Positions 32,427-44,779 of a DNA stretch of 64,000 nt are shown one piece after another; within the stretch, counting starts at the first letter, position 1, and each line of letters starts with the position of its first letter. Origin of the DNA: Knoxdaviesia capensis (Eukaryota; Ascomycota; Sordariomycetes; Microascales; Gondwanamycetaceae); contig LNGK01000005.1 of NCBI GenBank assembly GCA_001510575.1, positions 4,104,682 through 4,168,681 on the forward strand. The letters run 5' to 3'. The notes below the pieces were generated by a model that worked only from the letters and a program-made list of their open reading frames with translations, searched no databases and was not told the DNA's origin. Both the position numbers and the translations under genes were made by a program.

Positions 32427-33383
32427 TTAAGCTATAAAGGTAACGGGGACCGGGGCGTTAGGGAAAGGGGGTGCTATTACGATAGCGGTAGCTACTATTA
32501 GTATAGCTATCGGCGTAAATACTAGTATTACTAGTATAACGGCGGCTCTACCGGCTAGTATTAGTGCTATAACGGCTAGTATAACGGGTATTACTACTAG
32601 CGGAGTAGGTACCGGCGGGGGTCCTCCCTTAATAGTATTAATTTCGGTAGCCTCGGTAGCTAAAAAGAGAGGTAATAGGTATACTAAGGTTAGGGCTAGC
32701 GCTAAAGCCATACGCCGTAGGCGTATAATAGTCGGTTAAATAGGTACGAGGTATCCCTCGAAAGTATATTAGATAGCTACTATATTAATAAAACGGCTCG
32801 CGTTATTAAATTCCGCGTTATTTAACTTCCGATTAGCGGCTATAGAGTCCCTATTATAGACGAGTATATATTTAGCTACGGCGATATCCCGTAGCGCTCG
32901 GGTTTACGTATTTAGCGTATTAATCTAGTTCTTATTAGTATTTATAAAGGTATCTATTTTAGTTAATATATTACTAGGTACCTAGTAATTAGCTTAATAG
33001 TTATAGTATTTAGTATAAGTATTCTATATAACGTTATTAATAACGTATCGATAGTAGAGAATACCTAGGTATTCGATACGTCTTAGTACGTATCGGGTAT
33101 ATAGAATCGGCTCGATAGCTCTAACTATAGCGGTAACGTGCGGTACGTTCGTAGCGGGAGTAACGGTAGGGGGAATAGCGGCTATAGTAGGTAATAGGGT
33201 ATTATTAGCGTTATTATTATTATTATTAGTAAGCTATTAAGAGATATTATTATCGTTTATAGTATAAATAGTAGGCTTAGTAAGTAGAATAGCTATTAAT
33301 AGTACTAGTAATAGGAAGGATAGATAGGAAAGAGATAGTAGTAATAAGAGAGATAAAGAACTATCTAATTCTAAATCGTTTAT
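32427..33383 (-). pseudogene. Third frame of gypsy copy D (envelope-like relic), best preserved
   Basis: 957 nt (318 codons plus stop) from ATA at 33,383 (probable former ATG) to TAA at 32,427. The last 94 codons are free of stops. Layout: residues about 8-32 form a Leu-rich hydrophobic leader; a polar, Asn/Thr-rich ectodomain-like region of about 190 residues follows with N-x-S/T sequons. RLRR lies at about 221-224, immediately followed by a hydrophobic stretch (225-243). A Pro-rich spacer and two hydrophobic segments (about 262-277 and 280-305) follow, then a short tail. This resembles an envelope-type membrane protein. Caution: RIP turns Thr, Ala and Ser codons ending in CA into Ile, Val and Leu, which raises apparent hydrophobicity. 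Alternatives are an unrelated third ORF or an unrecognised accessory protein. Confidence 0.6.
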
Positions 33384-34879
33384 AGCTAGAGATCGCTAGC
33401 TTCTTATATTTCTTCGTTAGTCGTATAATTATTCGTTTCTTTATTTATTATAAATAGGAAAGAATTTAGCTTTTTATCGTAAAAGGTAAGGTTATTACGG
33501 CGTTTATCGTGCTATAGTAGTCCTTCTATTAGCTAATATAGTCCTAATAGCTATTAAACTAAGTAGTTACTAAGAAAAGCGGGTCCCGGAGGGCGGAAGG
33601 GATAGCTAGATAAAGGACGTTTAGGTTAGTTACGGTATTTAGAATATCGTACTATAGCGGTATTTATACTATTCGATATTAGATAGTATAATTAGTACCT
33701 CCTTCCCCTCCCTCTATCGTACGAATATAGGAAAGGGCGATAGTTAGCCGCGTAAACGTAGGTAGCTAGCGTAAAGCGTAGGAATTAGGAATAAAGAAGG
33801 GAAGAAAGAAAAAAAATAGTATATAGGCGTAGCGGTAAGTCTAGATCGTTCTATTAATTATTAATATAGTAAAATAGGTTAAAAGTAGGGAAATACGTAG
33901 GAAAAAATCGGGAAAAGTATATAAAAAGCGGAATATTAGCGGTAATAACAGTAAAATAAAAAAAGAATAATAAAAGAAAAATTCTAAAAAGGGAAAATAG
34001 TATAGCTTAATAGTAAGGCGTAGCTAAAAATAAAAATAGAATAAAGGAAATTAGGATATAGATAAAATTAAGATATAAATAGGGGATAACTATAGAATAA
34101 ATATTATAAAGGAAAAGTAAAATAATAAATATAAAAATAAAAAAAGAAAGAATAATATAGGGTAAGGTAACTATCTACCGATAGACGATAGACGTTTACG
34201 ATCTAACTCGAGTAAGCGATAACTAGTATACTAAAGGCTACGAATAAGCTAGCTATCCTCAACGTACGCTAGGAATAGGTTAAACTTATTATAGCGTTTA
34301 TCGAGCCGATAACTACCCGGTAATTCTAGAGTATAGGTATTACCCTAGTAAACGTTAATAATAAGCTACGGTCCGTCGTAGAATAGCTCGTATTTATACT
34401 TTTACGGTCGATATCGTAACGTCTAGTCGCCTTTACTAAAAATACGATACGTAGCCTTATCGTTCTATAATATAGTATAGATATATATTCGGTATACCTT
34501 TACGGAGTTAGATAATAGGCGAACGGTCTTAAATAACTATCTTTCGCGAGCTAAATCTTACTAGGAGGCGATAACTTCGTTTATAATAGGCTCCTATTCG
34601 TATAGCGTAGTAATATAGGTAGCGCTATCGTAGGGCTTAGTACCGAAAAGTAGGTAATACGGGGAAAAGCTACTTATTTACGGTTTATTTAAGTAGATAC
34701 GTATAGCTTTAGGAATAATTATTAGCTAATCGATATCTTCTCGGTTCTTAGTATTAGCGCCGGCTAGATAGCTAGCGATATACTTAATTTACCTATTAAA
34801 GCGCTTAACTTAGCTATTCGTCCGTAGATAATATATTATTATACGATACTATTATATAGGGGGGTTATAGTTAGCGAGG

Positions 34880-36800
34880 AGGGTCCTAAATTTATTAGAG
34901 TTAAAGGGGGTACTATTATCGGTAATAATCTCGACTAGCGGTCCGAATACTACGTAAATACGTATTACTAGTAACTTCGTAATAGCTAAGGTATTATTAC
35001 GAGGGTCTATAGCTACTATAGCGTAGCTAGTAACGTACTCGATTACCGTTAATAGCTATATCCGTTTACTATTAATAATAAAACGGCTAGTAAAGTCTAT
35101 TCCCTAACATACTAATAGTCGTACGGTTAGGATCGGTCGTAGCGATTCCGTTACTTTAGGGGGCTTTTATAGTAATTAATATTCTATATACTATTAAACG
35201 GCCTTATTCGTAGCTAAAATTAAGTTAAGGTACTATACTCGTTTAGCTAATAGCGTATATAGGGTGCTAACGCGTATATAGCCTTCTAGCTTATAGACCT
35301 TAATAGCTTCTAAAACGGAGGCCTCGTACGTTAGTATCTTTATTAGGATACGGTTAATAACGGTATATACTTCGCTATAAAAGATAGCGAAATAGTCTTA
35401 AACGAAGGTTAAAGGGATACGATAGGGGAGTAGATAGCTATTCTCTAAGTAATTAATAATATCCTAGACGTCGTGCTATCTAAGGTCATCTAACTCCTTA
35501 ATATTAGGGGCGATTAGCGTGTCGTTCGTAGGTTATTCGGTATTTATAGTATTATTCGGAGGCTATTTAGCGTCGTTTAGTAGTAGTCGCGCTAGGAGCT
35601 ATATCTCTAATCGTTAGTTCGGGGGTCTAGGGGTCTCGTTATTAGTAGCGGGAAAGACGTTAGTTAACGTGTTATTATCGTTTATTTCGTACCCTTCCTC
35701 CTTATTCGTTACGAGCGTTATATCTATATACGGCCGTAATAACTAATTAGCTAAAATATTAGCTTTTCTAGATCGGTAGTAAATACGTACGCTATAGTAT
35801 ATAATTATATCGAGAAATCGTAATATTCTAGCTAGCTATTCNNNNNNNNNNNNNNNNNNNNNNNNNNNNNNNNNNNNNNNNNNNNNNNNNNNNNNNNNNN
35901 NNNNNNNNNNNNNNNNNNNNNNNNNNNNNNNNNNNNNNNNNNNNNNNNNNNNNNNNNNNNNNNNNNNNNNNNNNNNNNNNNNNNNNNNNNNNNNNNNNNN
36001 NNNNNNNNNNNNNNNNNNNNNNNNNNNNNNNNNNNNNNNNNNNNNNNNNNNNNNNNNNNNNNNNNNNNNNNNNNNNNNNNNNNNNNTTATCTAGCTATAC
36101 TTATACGCCTTTAGGCTTATCTACTCTAGTATACTTATAGAGTAGACGCGCTTTATATACGAAATAGGGGATAAAGTAACGTAAATAGCTAGCGGTATTT
36201 AAAAAGCTACGGATCTTAGTAGTAGTAGTAGGCGCTAGCCTCTCGTAGATAGTAGCTACCTTCTTAGGATCGGGACGAATACCGTAGATAGAGATAATTA
36301 TTCCTAAGAACTTACCTTCTTTAACGAACTATTTATACTTCTTAAGGTTTAATAATAGTCGATATCGGCTTAATTAGCGTAGAATAGCGACTATTCTCTT
36401 AGCTAATTCTATTATTATCTTACCTTAAATATAAATATTATCTAAAAGGCCTATAGTAAAGGCGTATACCGGCTTGAGGACTTCGTTTATAAAACGCTAG
36501 AAGGTTATAGGTACGTTTATAAGGCTAAATAGTATACGAAGCTATTCGTATTATCTAAATAGCGTAGAAAACGCTATCTTTAATACTACCTCGGGGTTTA
36601 TAACTATCTACTAGAAGCCGTCTTCTAGGTTAAGAAAGGTATAGAATCGGTATCTAACGGCCTATTATAGGGAATCCTTAATATTCGGTAGTAGATAAGC
36701 TACTTTTCGCGTAACTTCGTTTAACGTATAGTAGTTAATTACGAAACGGTATCTAGGCTAGTTATTACTAAAGAGGGGCTTCTTAGGTAGTAATAGTATA
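34880..36800 (-). pseudogene. Gypsy copy D pol relic, interrupted by an assembly gap
   Basis: It matches the RT, RNase H and integrase positions of copies C and E. RT lies at about 36,410-36,790 and the integrase core at about 34,880-35,160. The 245-N gap (35,842-36,086) removes part of the RNase H region. The RT catalytic box reads LLDNIYI, as in copy C. Confidence 0.8.
35842..36086. other. Assembly gap (245 N)
   Basis: Run of N inside copy D. Copy E shows what the corresponding interval looks like. Confidence 0.99.
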
Positions 36801-38367
36801 GGTACGGACTATAAGGAGTTAATAGCGTATTAAATAATACCGAGTAAAAGTAGTTTATTAGTAAATCCCTTTATAATTTTACGTTAGTAGGGGCTATAGC
36901 GGCGTAAGGGGAGAGATCTAGGTTTAGTATCAGCGGTCTTAATATTATACTAAGTACGGGCCTTTACGTCCGGTTTAGTATCGAAATACCGTAGAATAAA
37001 GATAAAGGTATTATTATCGAAGGCCTTTTATATAATTATTAGGGCTTCGGTATTTACCTTCTTCTATTAGTTTTCTATAATAATATAGGTATTATAAATA
37101 GCGTCGCGCTTCGTACGCTCTTTCGTAAGTAATAGTTACTTCTTATACTTAGGTAATAGCTCTTCGTTAAATTCGATAGTTACTTAGTCGGTATTTACTA
37201 TTCTAGGAAACGTTTATCGGGGTAAAGGAGTACTATTATACTATTACTTAGCGAGGTACGTAATAAAGGGAAACGATTTAGAGGTAATATAGGAGAGGGT
37301 ATAGGTATCGGGGTTTACGGGTAAAATACTATAAATATATATCGATAGAGGTAAAGGGAGGTTCTTATCGTAGAAAGAGGTAGGATTATCGTAAAAAGGG
37401 GTAATATTATCGTAGGAAGAGATAATATTTATTAGACTAGAATCGGTAGTAGAGGTAGTATAGGTAATAGCGATATTATCTCGTCTCTAGGGAGGGTAGA
37501 AATATAGAATAATAGGGGAATCGCGTAGGAGTATAAGCTTTATCATACTATTAGCGTTAGTATAACCGAGCTTCGTAGCTCCGCTTTAGCCGATAGTTAA
37601 GTTAGTAGGATAGGTACCGTTAGTAATAATACTAGCTACTATAGAAATAACTTTAGATAATCCGTTAATAGTTATTAATCGGAAGGAAATAACGATATCG
37701 TTAATAATAACGAAGCTACTATTACCGCCTAGGCTACTAAGGCGTAGGGGGTTAGCGGACCGGTATAGCGTTAAATAACGATAGGCGTACGATTTAGAAA
37801 CGAATACGCTAGCTATTCCGGTATTAATAAATATTATAAGCGGCGTTCGTTAGTTATTCGTTAGTAAACTAGTATAGAAGCGGTATCGTTTACGGTATCT
37901 TTTACGTTATAGCTACTTTATTAGTATCTTATTAATTAACGTTAATTCCTCTACCGAAGGGGTTATAAATAGTATAGAATAGTAGGTAATATTAGCGAAA
38001 TAGTTATTATCTATATTTAAGCCCGTAGCTTCTAAGAAGGGAGATCCTTCGGGAGATAAGTCTTCTTTCTATATAGGATATATACTATAAATAGCGGGCT
38101 TCTTATCCCCTCTCTTATTATTCTACTATCCTTTATCCGTTATTAGTCTATCTTTATTCCTAGAGGGGTAGGGAGTAGGGGAACGGTATATCTTCTAGTC
38201 GTAAGAAGGTCTTCGTAAATAGTTATAGTCGCGGGAGGTATTTCGAGAATAGTTACGAGGCTCGCGGGAATAACTATGATTATCTATCGTTTAGCCTCGA
38301 TTTATCGTGAAACGCGTATTCTAGCGCGCCTTTTAACGTCGATCGTTATTCTCAGTACGTAGCTCCG

Positions 38368-38420
38368 TATATTCGCGAACCTAATAACCTATCTTTCCGT
38401 ACCGGAAACACGTAGATTTA
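38368..38420 (-). pseudogene. Gag CCHC zinc-knuckle relic, copy D
   Basis: Same block as in copy C, but the first knuckle position still reads Cys (TGT); the remaining Cys/His codons are Tyr. This supports the reading of the motif and shows incomplete RIP. Confidence 0.75.
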
Positions 38421-40660
38421 TCTCTATCTTTATCTTATATAATATAATTAAGTACTTCTTTACGGGTTTTAAATTATAACGTTTCTCTTTCTTCTTCGGT
38501 CTTCGGTATACTATTTAGCTAAGCAGCGTATAATTATCTAGTCTTTAATAGGTAGTAGGTAGTATTAACTATAGTATAGATACTAGAGTTAGGGGTTATA
38601 TCCTACCGTATCTTATACTATAAGTCCGTAATATTATAACGTAGAATATCCTTTATTATACGTTAAATATAGTATGTTTTAAGTAAGTTATTAGTAGAAT
38701 TCTATATTATTTTAGCTAAAAGTTCGATAGCTTTATATTCGGACTTATTCTAATAATTAAACGCGAGAGCTATAAATACGCGCGAAGGGGTAGATATTAG
38801 TATATAATTAGAGATAAATATTAGTATAGATTCTACTAATATAAGTTATAGTATATCGGTATACTATTAAATAAAATACTAAAGGGGTATAAATTCGCCT
38901 CTAATTACTAGTAGTATTCGAGACGTCTAATACGTATACGGAATTATAGATTTATATAAGTAGGTCTAAATACGTACTAATTATATTATAACTATATAGT
39001 CTACCTTACTTAAGTAATCGCTTTATAGCTAATTAATAGCTTTTTTACTATTTTTCTTACGATCTTCTCTATTACTAATATCTAATAGGAGTATTAGCTC
39101 TAGAAACGTCGCTTAGAGGTATTAATACTACCTAATAGCGTACTTATCGTTTATTAGAGGTATATTATACTTTATTAGACTATTTTCGATAGCTAAATTC
39201 CCGTTTTCTAAATAAGGGCCTAGGAATCGTCCTTTAATAGCTAGCTATAATAGTAGTATAAAGCCGTTAATACTAATATTAGTAAACGGTTTACTTTTAG
39301 GTCCTAGATATAATTTCGCTTAAAATATTACTTTAGGGGGTATCGTTTATAAGGGTATTCGCTAGAATAGTATAGGAAATATTAGAAATATACCGCTATC
39401 GTATACTCCTTATCTATATATATAACCTTATTATCCTTCTAGAACCGTACTACCTATACCTCTTAGTATTTATAATATAATATACGGTACCGAGGGCTAG
39501 TTTCTCGTTAATTAGATACTAGTTATAAGTAATAACGGGTTATTAGCTATAGTTACGCTAGAAAGGGGGCTCTTTCTACTTAGGTTAGTAGGTAATAGTA
39601 GTCCTATTATCTACGGACTAGCTAATAATAGCGAGGGAGTAGGAAAAGAGGATAAGGTAGTTATAGTTATAGCTAGTAAGTTACTACGGCTTATAGCGTC
39701 TATTAGCTTTTCTAGAAGCTTTTCTATTATTATACTAATAACGGTATTTATATTATTAGCACGCTCTTTCTCTCTTACTTATCTATTAAAGCTAGACTCT
39801 ATATAGTCCGTAAGTAGCGTTTTTATTATTTACTTTAATTCCTTAATCGTAATAGACTCGGTATATTAAGGTAGTAAACTACTTACTAGCTAAGCTAGTA
39901 GGATATTTATCCCGTTATCTATAGCCTTTCCTTTCCTTTATCCTATTATTATCTAACGATTATATATAATAGGGGTTACTTCCATAAGGGGTTATAGCTC
40001 CTTAACTAGTGACTTACCGGTTTATGGGTTAGTTATAACGCTTACCTTACTTAAGGCTTTAAGGTTATAGGTAATACTTTTATTTCTTTTACGTAGAATA
40101 CGTTATTCTTTATCCGATATTTAGTATAAAAGCGGATATTAGCGGTCTAGGCTTACTAGGAAATAGGGGGGTTAGGGATATAAACCGATAGTAAGTAGGA
40201 GCGAAAAGGAATAAATAGGGAAAACTAGGGTATAATAGTTATAAATAGTTAGATAGTCTAGATTTATAGGGTTAATAATAGGGGGAAAGAGCGGTAGAAA
40301 GGTTAACTATTAGAAAAGAAATAGGGCTAGTAAAATAGGAAATAAGACTATTAGTATATAAAAGGGGTATAAAGGGGGTATAAAAGCGGGTTAGTTTTAG
40401 AATAAGAGGTAGATTAGTAATTAGAATTAAATAGGATAGGAGAATAGGTAATAAAGGAAGTCCGTAAACGGGGATAGTAGAAAATAATCGAAAATAGTAG
40501 AAATATTAAGACGTTAGTTATCGGAATAGTAGGAGTCTTAGAAATAACTAGTAAAAGTCATAGAAATAAATAGGTAAAGTCGTAGAATAAATAAAAAATC
40601 GTAGAAAAGTCGTAGAAATAAATAGAAATAAGTAGATTAGCTATTAAATATTTAGTAATA

Positions 40661-41110
40661 GGACTCGAACCTATTAGTAGTATCCGATAGCTTAGAGGTA
40701 TAGGAAAGGCACGCGGGGGGCGTATAAAACGTTAGTAAAGGTAGGGTAATTCGGTGTTTTACTAGGGTAATAGTAGTTAATTAGCTATTAGTTCGGTAAG
40801 GATAGAATTAAAAAAAGGAAAATAAAAGATATTTATTTAACGCGCTTTCGTTATTAAAAGGAGGTTAAATAGAAAGGGCTTTTATAAAAGAAAGGTAATT
40901 TATAGTTTACCGCGGCGGAAAGTAGTAAAGCTATCGGCGGAGGTAAATTCTAAATTAAAAGAAAGGAAAGTCGAGATATCAGTCGATTACGTATCGATTA
41001 GGACTCGAACCTAGAGGAAAGGTAGTCGATTACGACGGTTAGGCTTTAAAGGAAGGTTAATAAGAGATTAATAGTATAAGCATTACGCTTATAAAAAATT
41101 AATTTTTTAT
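40661..41110 (-). promoter_or_regulatory. Leader of copy D: two B-box/T-arm-like motifs and a 20-bp palindrome
   Basis: On the minus (sense) strand GGTTCGAGTCC occurs at 40,661-40,671 and 41,001-41,011. This matches the Pol III B-box/tRNA T-arm consensus. The first is framed by a 6-bp stem (AATAGG/CCTATT). A perfect 20-bp palindrome (ATAAAAAATTAATTTTTTAT, 41,091-41,110) abuts the LTR. No complete tRNA cloverleaf could be folded by eye. Confidence 0.55.
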
Positions 41111-41391
41111 AATTCCTAGATATATAGTCTAAAGGACTAATAAATAAGTTATAATTATAAGGTATATATAGAGAAATATATATAAAGGGAAGCTTAAATT
41201 TTTTTCTATCTTAAGATATTTCCTATGAAAGCGCGGTAGATATCTACCTTTTATAGGTCTTTTACTAGCTCTTTAAGGTATTTATATATATATAGATATA
41301 TACCTAAATGCTTACCGCTAGGTAGTATCCACGTGCATTGGTGTACGTTTGTACGTAATTGTAATATACTCTGACCTATTAGGGATCTATA
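41108..41391 (-). repeat. Right (5') LTR of copy D
   Basis: 284 bp, TATAATTCC to CTATA, followed by the target duplication TAGT. Its last 60 bp retain several TG/CA, so it is less mutated than the left LTR. Confidence 0.92.
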
Positions 41392-41582
41392 TAGTCTACG
41401 TGAACATACGGGCTCGTTCGAGTGAACTAGCCCGTATAAATACCTAGTATAGCTGAATATACTATCTTATTTACTTACCTAGTAGCACTAGCCCGTGGCA
41501 CTAATAGCTAGTATCTCTAAATATGCTAGCTCATTCCGGCGAACTAGTAGTAGAAACCTAGTATAACTAAATATACTACCTA
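41392..41582 (+). repeat. Continuation of the satellite array between copies D and E
   Basis: About 190 bp of TTCGAGTGAACTAGCCCGT-type units, more diverged than the main array. It ends in CCTA, the target duplication of copy E. Confidence 0.85.
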
Positions 41583-41865
41583 TGTGATTCCTAGATATAT
41601 AGTCTAAAGGACTAATAAATGAGTTATAATTGTAAGGTACGTATGGAGAAATATATATAAAGGGAAGCTTGAATTTTTTCTATCTTAAGATGTTTCTTAT
41701 AAAAGCGCGGTAGATATCTACCTTTTATAGGTCTTTTACTAGCTCTTTAAGGTATTTATATGTATATAGATATATACCTAAATGCTTACCGCTAGGTAGT
41801 ATCTACGTATATTAGTATATATTTATACGTAATTATAATATACTCTAACCTATTAGGGGTCTATA
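41583..41865 (-). repeat. Left (3') LTR of copy E
   Basis: 283 bp from TGTGATTCC to CTATA, directly followed by AGATCCCCTTTC of the interior. Confidence 0.93.
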
Positions 41866-42343
41866 AGATCCCCTTTCTTAACTAGATCGTCCGCGATCTA
41901 CCTTTAACTAGTAAAGGATATTAAAAGGACTTCCCTTTATATAATTTTATACTCGTATTATAAGCGGTTTTTAATTATTTTTATGTTTTTCTAGGGGTCC
42001 TTTTTTTTTTATCCTTTTCGACTTTTCTAAGCGTATAGAAAGAAATATAATATAAAGCGAGTCTAAATAGTAATTAGATAGGAATAATAATAGTAATCGA
42101 CGGGAAAATAGGTATCTAGTATAATAAAGGGGAACTTCCTATTTATAGCGTTTCGGGTAGCTATAGGTTACGTTTTATCCATCTAACGATATAAATACCT
42201 TAGTATTAGATAGTATTAGGGGGGATTAAGAACACTACGACGCCTAATCGGATAGTAACGGCTTATATTATGCTATATAGGTAGCGATTACGTAACTCGT
42301 CTACCTATTATTAGTTAATATAGGCGGGCGCTACGCCTAGGAA

Positions 42344-43300
42344 TTAGGCTATAAAGGTAGCGGGGACCGGGGCGTTAGGGAAAGGGGGTGCTATTACGAT
42401 AGCGGTAGCTACTATTAGTATAGCTATCGGCGTAAATACTAGTATTACTAGTGTAACGGCGGCTCTACCGGCTAGTATTAGTGCTATAACGGCTAGCGTA
42501 ACGGGTGCTATTACTAGCGGAGTAGGTACCGGCGGGGGTCCTCCCTTAATAGTATTAATTTCGGCGGCCTCGGTAGCTAAAAAGAGAGGTAATAGGTATA
42601 CTAAGGTCGGGGCTAGCGCTAAAGCCGTACGCCGTAGGCGTGTAATAGTCGGTTAAATAGGTGCGAGGTATCCCTCGAAGGTATATTAGATAGCTACTAT
42701 ATTAATAAAATAGCTCGCGTTATTAAATTCCGCGCTATTTAACTTCTAATTAGCGGCCGTAGAGTCCCTATTATAGACGAGTATATATTTAGCTACGGTA
42801 ATATCCCGTAGCGCTTAGGTTTACGTACTTAGCGTATTAATCTAGTTCTTATCGGTATCTATAAAGGTATCTATTTTAGCTAATATATTATTAGGTACCT
42901 AGTAATTAGCTTAATAGTTATAGTATTCGGTATAAGTATTCTATATAACGTTATTAATAACGTATCGATAGTAGAGAATACTTAGGTATTCGATACGTCT
43001 TAGTACGTATCGGGTATATAGAATCGGCTTAATAGCTCCAACTATAGCGGTAACGCGCGGTACGTTCGTAGCGGGAGTAGCGGTAGGGGGAATAGCGGCT
43101 ATAGTAAGTAATAGAGTGTTATTAGCGTTATTATTATTATTATTAGTAGGCTATTAAGAGATATTATTATCGTTTATAGTATAAATAGTAGGCTCGGTAA
43201 GTGGAATAGCTATTAATAGTGCTAGTAATAGGAAGGATAGATAAGAAAGAGATAGTAGTAATAAGAGAGATAAAGAACTATCTAATTCTAAATCGTTTAT
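42344..43300 (-). pseudogene. Third frame of gypsy copy E (envelope-like relic)
   Basis: 957 nt from ATA at 43,300 to TAA at 42,344, the same length and frame as in copies C and D. More Thr and Ala codons survive in the C-terminal hydrophobic region than in copy D, which is the evidence that RIP has exaggerated its hydrophobicity. RLRR and the Leu-rich start are present. Confidence 0.65.
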
Positions 43301-44779
43301 AGCTAGAGATCGCTAGTTTCTTATGCTTCTTCGTTAGTTATATAACTATTCGTTTCTTTATTTATTATAAATAGGAAAGAATTTAGCTTTTTATCATAAA
43401 AGGTAAGGTTATTATAGCGTTTATCGTGTTATAGTAGTCTTTTTATTAGTTAATATAGTCCTAATAGCTATTAAACCAGGTAGTTACTAAGAAAAGCGGG
43501 TCCTAGAGGATAGAAGGGATAGCTAGATAAAGGACGTTTAGGTTAGTTATAGTATTTAGAATATCGTGCTATGGCGGTATTATGCTATTTAGTATTAGAT
43601 AGTATAATTAGTACCTCCTTCCCTTCTTTTCGTTATACGAATATAGGAAAGGGCGATAGTTAGCTACGTAAATATAGGTAGCTAGCGTAAAGCGTAGGAA
43701 TTAGGAATAAAGAAGGGAAGAAAGAAAAAAAATAGTATGTAGGCGTAGCGGTAAGTCTAGAGCGTTCTATTAATTATTAATATAGTAAAATAGGTTAAAA
43801 GTAGGGAAATACGCGGGAAAAAATTAGAAAAAGTATATAAAAGGTAGAATATTAGCGGTAATAGTAGTAAAATAAAAAAAGAATAATAAAAGAAAAATTC
43901 TAAAAAGGGAAAATAGTGTGGTTTAATAGTAAGGCGTAGCTAAAATAAAAATAGAATAAAGGAAATTAGGATATAGATAGAATTAGGATATAAATAGGGG
44001 ATAATTATAGAACGAATATTATAATAGAAAAGTAAAATAATAAATAAAAAATAAAAAAGGAAAGAAATAGTGTAGGGTAAGGTAACTATCTACTAATAGA
44101 TAATAGACGCTTGCGATCTAGCTCGAGTAGGCGACGACTAGTATACTAAAGGTTACGAATAGGCTAGCTATCCTCGACGTACGCTAGGAATAAGTTAAAC
44201 CTATTATGGCGTTTATCGAGCCGATAACCGCCTAGTAATTCTAGAGTATAGGTATTACCTTAGTAAATATCGATAATAAGCTACGGTCTATCGTAGAATA
44301 GCTCGTGTTTATGCTTTTATAGTCGATATTATAACGTCTAGTCGCTTTTACTAAAAATACGATACGTAGCCTTATCGTTCTATAATATAGTATAGATATG
44401 TATTCGGTATGCCTTTACGGAGTTAGATAATAGGCGAACGGTCTTAAATAACTATCTTTCGCGAGCTAAATCTTACTAGGAGGTAATAACTTCGTCTATA
44501 ATAGGCTCCCGTTCGTATAGCGTAGTAATATAGGTGGCGCTATCGTGGGGCTTAGTACCGAAAAGTAAGTAATATAGGGAAAAGCTACTTATTTACGGTC
44601 TATTTAGGTAGATACGTATAGCTTTAGGAATAACTATTAGCTAATCGATATTTTCTCGGTTTTCGGTATTAGCGCCGGCTAGACGGCTGGCGATATGCTT
44701 AATTTACCCGTTAAAGCGCTTAACTCGGCTATTCGTCTATAGATAGTATATTATTATGCGATACTATTATATAGGGGGG

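Larger units (their letters stand above)
31715..41391 (-). mobile_element. Gypsy-family copy D, complete structure, RIP-inactivated
   Basis: Flanked by the 4-bp duplication TAGT (31,711-31,714 and 41,392-41,395). Left LTR is 31,715-31,948 and right LTR 41,108-41,391. Interior order on the minus strand is leader, gag, RT/RNase H (partly hidden by 245 N), integrase, third frame. It is inserted in the satellite array. All coding parts carry RIP stops. Confidence 0.93.

Noticed and set aside
32427..32711. 94-codon frame with ATG in copy D taken as a complete small membrane protein
   Set aside because: The ATG is a C-to-T change of an ACG present in copies C and E. The frame is the C-terminal part of a 957-nt relic ORF.
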